A stretch of DNA of 14,455 nt from Clostridiales bacterium (GTDB lineage: Bacteria > Bacillota > Clostridia > Oscillospirales > Oscillospiraceae). The stretch is from positions 1 through 14,455 of the forward strand of contig JAJBTD010000231.1 of assembly GCA_020861055.1 (NCBI GenBank), read 5' to 3'. A program made the position numbers and the translations under genes. Of the stretch, positions 13,260-14,455 are shown piece after piece (position 1 is the first letter of the stretch; the number at the start of each line of letters is the position of its first letter). The notes under the pieces are model-generated. The model searched no databases. It was not told the origin of the DNA and saw only the letters and a list, made by a program, of their open reading frames with translations.

Positions 13260-14147
13260 ATGAACGAGCTGGAGGGACTGAACTGGAAGCAGCTGCTGCC
13301 GCGCCTGGCGGGAATGACGGCAGGCTGTCTGGTCTACGCCATAGGCGTGGCGCTGTTTCTCGACCCGCTGACCATTGCCCCCGGAGGGCTCTCCGGCATC
13401 TCCATTGTGCTGGCTACCCTGCTTCCCCTGGAGACAGGGACGATTTTGCTTCTTTTGAACATTCCCCTGCTGATTTTGGGTCTGCGCGTCTTTGGCCGGG
13501 GATTTTTGCTCAATACGGTGTATGCCACTGTGCTGTCCTCTCTCATGATCAACGGCGTGACCCAGCTGGCCCAGGGCTATCCCCTGATCACCGAGAGCGC
13601 GCTGCTGGCAGCGATTGCGGGTTGCGCCTGCGTCGGCTGCGGCATGGGGATTGTCTACCGCTGCGGCGGCACCACCGGCGGGACAGACATTGTCGTAAAA
13701 ATTCTGCGGACAAAATACCCTCACATCAAGACCGGCACGATCTCGATCGCTCTGGATGTAGCTGTCATCTGCACAGTGACGATCATCACCCGGAACCTGG
13801 AGAAAGCGCTCATCGCCGCCATCGGCGTGGTGATTTCCGGCTCCGTTATGAACAAGGTGCTCTATCAGGCGGACGAGGCGATTTTGCTCATGGTGGTCAG
13901 TCAGCATAGCCGCCAGGTAGCCCAGCGCATTCTGTCCGAGGCAGATCTGGGGGTGACCATCCTCCCCGCCACGGGCGCCTATACCGGAAATCCTCAGGAG
14001 GTGCTCATGTGCGTGGCCCACAAGCGGGTCTACGCCAGGGTGCGGCGCATTATCCGGGAGGAGGACAGCGCTGCCTTCACCATTATCACCAGCGCCAGCG
14101 CCGTCTATGGCGAGGGGTTCAAGGATCCCTTTGCCCTGGAGCTGTGA
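13260..14147 (+). CDS. YitT family membrane protein (DUF161 plus C-terminal DUF2179)
   Basis: A 295-residue integral membrane protein of the YitT family, whose function is not established. Five or so hydrophobic spans cover roughly residues 18-35, 44-58, 60-77, 85-100 and 112-134, followed by 161-177 and 184-197. The signatures PLTIAPGGLSGISIVL (36-51) and YRCGGTTGGTDIV (133-145) are typical. The C-terminal cytoplasmic domain from about 205, including LPATGAYTG (235-243) and the ITSASAVYGEGF end, is DUF2179. The ATG at 13260 is chosen because GGAG lies 10 nt before it; an open extension back to 13194 would run through the -35 and -10 boxes. It is monocistronic, with a strong terminator after it. 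Confidence 0.9.
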   Translation: MNELEGLNWKQLLPRLAGMTAGCLVYAIGVALFLDPLTIAPGGLSGISIVLATLLPLETGTILLLLNIPLLILGLRVFGRGFLLNTVYATVLSSLMINGVTQLAQGYPLITESALLAAIAGCACVGCGMGIVYRCGGTTGGTDIVVKILRTKYPHIKTGTISIALDVAVICTVTIITRNLEKALIAAIGVVISGSVMNKVLYQADEAILLMVVSQHSRQVAQRILSEADLGVTILPATGAYTGNPQEVLMCVAHKRVYARVRRIIREEDSAAFTIITSASAVYGEGFKDPFALEL

Positions 14148-14185
14148 GGCGATTGGCTCTGTTCATCGCCCCATCCGCAAAAAAC

Positions 14186-14228
14186 GAAGGTCAGACGTCC
14201 AAGCAGGACAGCCTGACCTTCATTTTTC
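14186..14228. terminator. Bidirectional terminator between convergent genes
   Basis: GAAGGTCAG (14186-14194) pairs with CTGACCTTC (14213-14221), and an inner GTCC/GGAC pair closes the loop. TTTTT follows on the plus side (14223-14227) and six A precede it (14179-14184), so the minus strand also has a T-run. It can end both the YitT transcript and the ABC permease transcript from the opposite strand. Confidence 0.85.
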
Positions 14229-14242
14229 TCTGATACGGCCCC

Positions 14243-14455
14243 TCACTCCCGGCGCAGAGCGTCGATGGGGTTGAGGTTGGCCGCCTTGACGGCAGGCATC
14301 AGTCCGAAGAGGATGCCGATGAACATAGAGAACACCACCGCCAGCACGATGGAGGGAACGCTCACCGCCGTGGGCGAACCGCTGAGCTGGCTGACCACCT
14401 GAGCCATACCGATGCCCACCAGGACGCCGATGACGCCGCCCAGACTGGTGAGTAC
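14243..14455 (-). CDS. ABC transporter permease, C-terminal end (MacB/FtsX type), cut by window
   Basis: The last 70 codons and stop of a gene entering from the right edge on the minus strand. Two hydrophobic spans read VLTSLGGVIGVLVGIGMAQV and SIVLAVVFSMFIGILFGL, followed by the near-invariant ending PAVKAANLNPIDALRRE of the MacB-like permease family. Such permeases work with an ATPase and often an adaptor to export peptides, antibiotics or lipoproteins, or to sense cell-wall stress. The substrate cannot be told, and the ATPase partner is outside the window. The stop lies just beyond the shared terminator at 14186-14228. Confidence 0.88.
   Translation of the reverse strand, partial: VLTSLGGVIGVLVGIGMAQVVSQLSGSPTAVSVPSIVLAVVFSMFIGILFGLMPAVKAANLNPIDALRRE

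Overview
The window looks like chromosomal DNA from a GC-rich, low-redundancy Firmicute, most probably a gut Oscillospiraceae-type clostridium (Flavonifractor, Intestinimonas or Oscillibacter-like). The grounds are strong Shine-Dalgarno sites (AGGAGG or GGAGG), sigma-A-like promoters, a strong G/C preference at third codon positions, a Bacillus-type Fe-S PurF with a propeptide, and a de novo purine operon that ends in a separate AICAR formyltransferase and a PurO-type IMP cyclohydrolase. The genus is an inference from gene content and was not tested by a search.

Layout. (1) 1-1722: the C-terminal part of a UbiD-family decarboxylase, overlapping a UbiX flavin prenyltransferase that makes the prenylated FMN it needs. 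(2) 1723-3051: a glycosyltransferase gene with its own promoter, a palindrome on the -10 box and a structured leader. (3) 3052-11709: a purine operon with a strong promoter, a structured leader ending in an intrinsic terminator, and a possible 54-codon leader ORF that ends on the purE start codon. The genes follow in the order purE, purC, purF, purM, purN, purO-like, purH-like (formyltransferase domain only), two small membrane-protein genes, purD, and then a strong hairpin. (4) 11710-13051: metY on the minus strand, convergent with purD. (5) 13052-14228: a divergent intergenic region with two good promoters, a YitT-family membrane protein on the plus strand and a bidirectional terminator. (6) 14243-14455: the C-terminal end of a MacB/FtsX-type ABC transporter permease on the minus strand, cut by the window edge.

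How it works together. The operon covers PRPP to IMP except for purL (FGAM synthase) and purB (adenylosuccinate lyase), and it has no purK although PurE has the class I signature. The last two steps, carried out by bifunctional PurH in most bacteria, are split here between two adjacent genes. Tight overlaps (purC/purF TGATG, purM/purN GTGA) and short gaps point to one polycistronic transcript.

The least explained parts are the purE leader (nested hairpins, terminator, overlapping ORF) and the two small membrane proteins inserted before purD. No mobile element, CRISPR array, tRNA or rRNA was seen.
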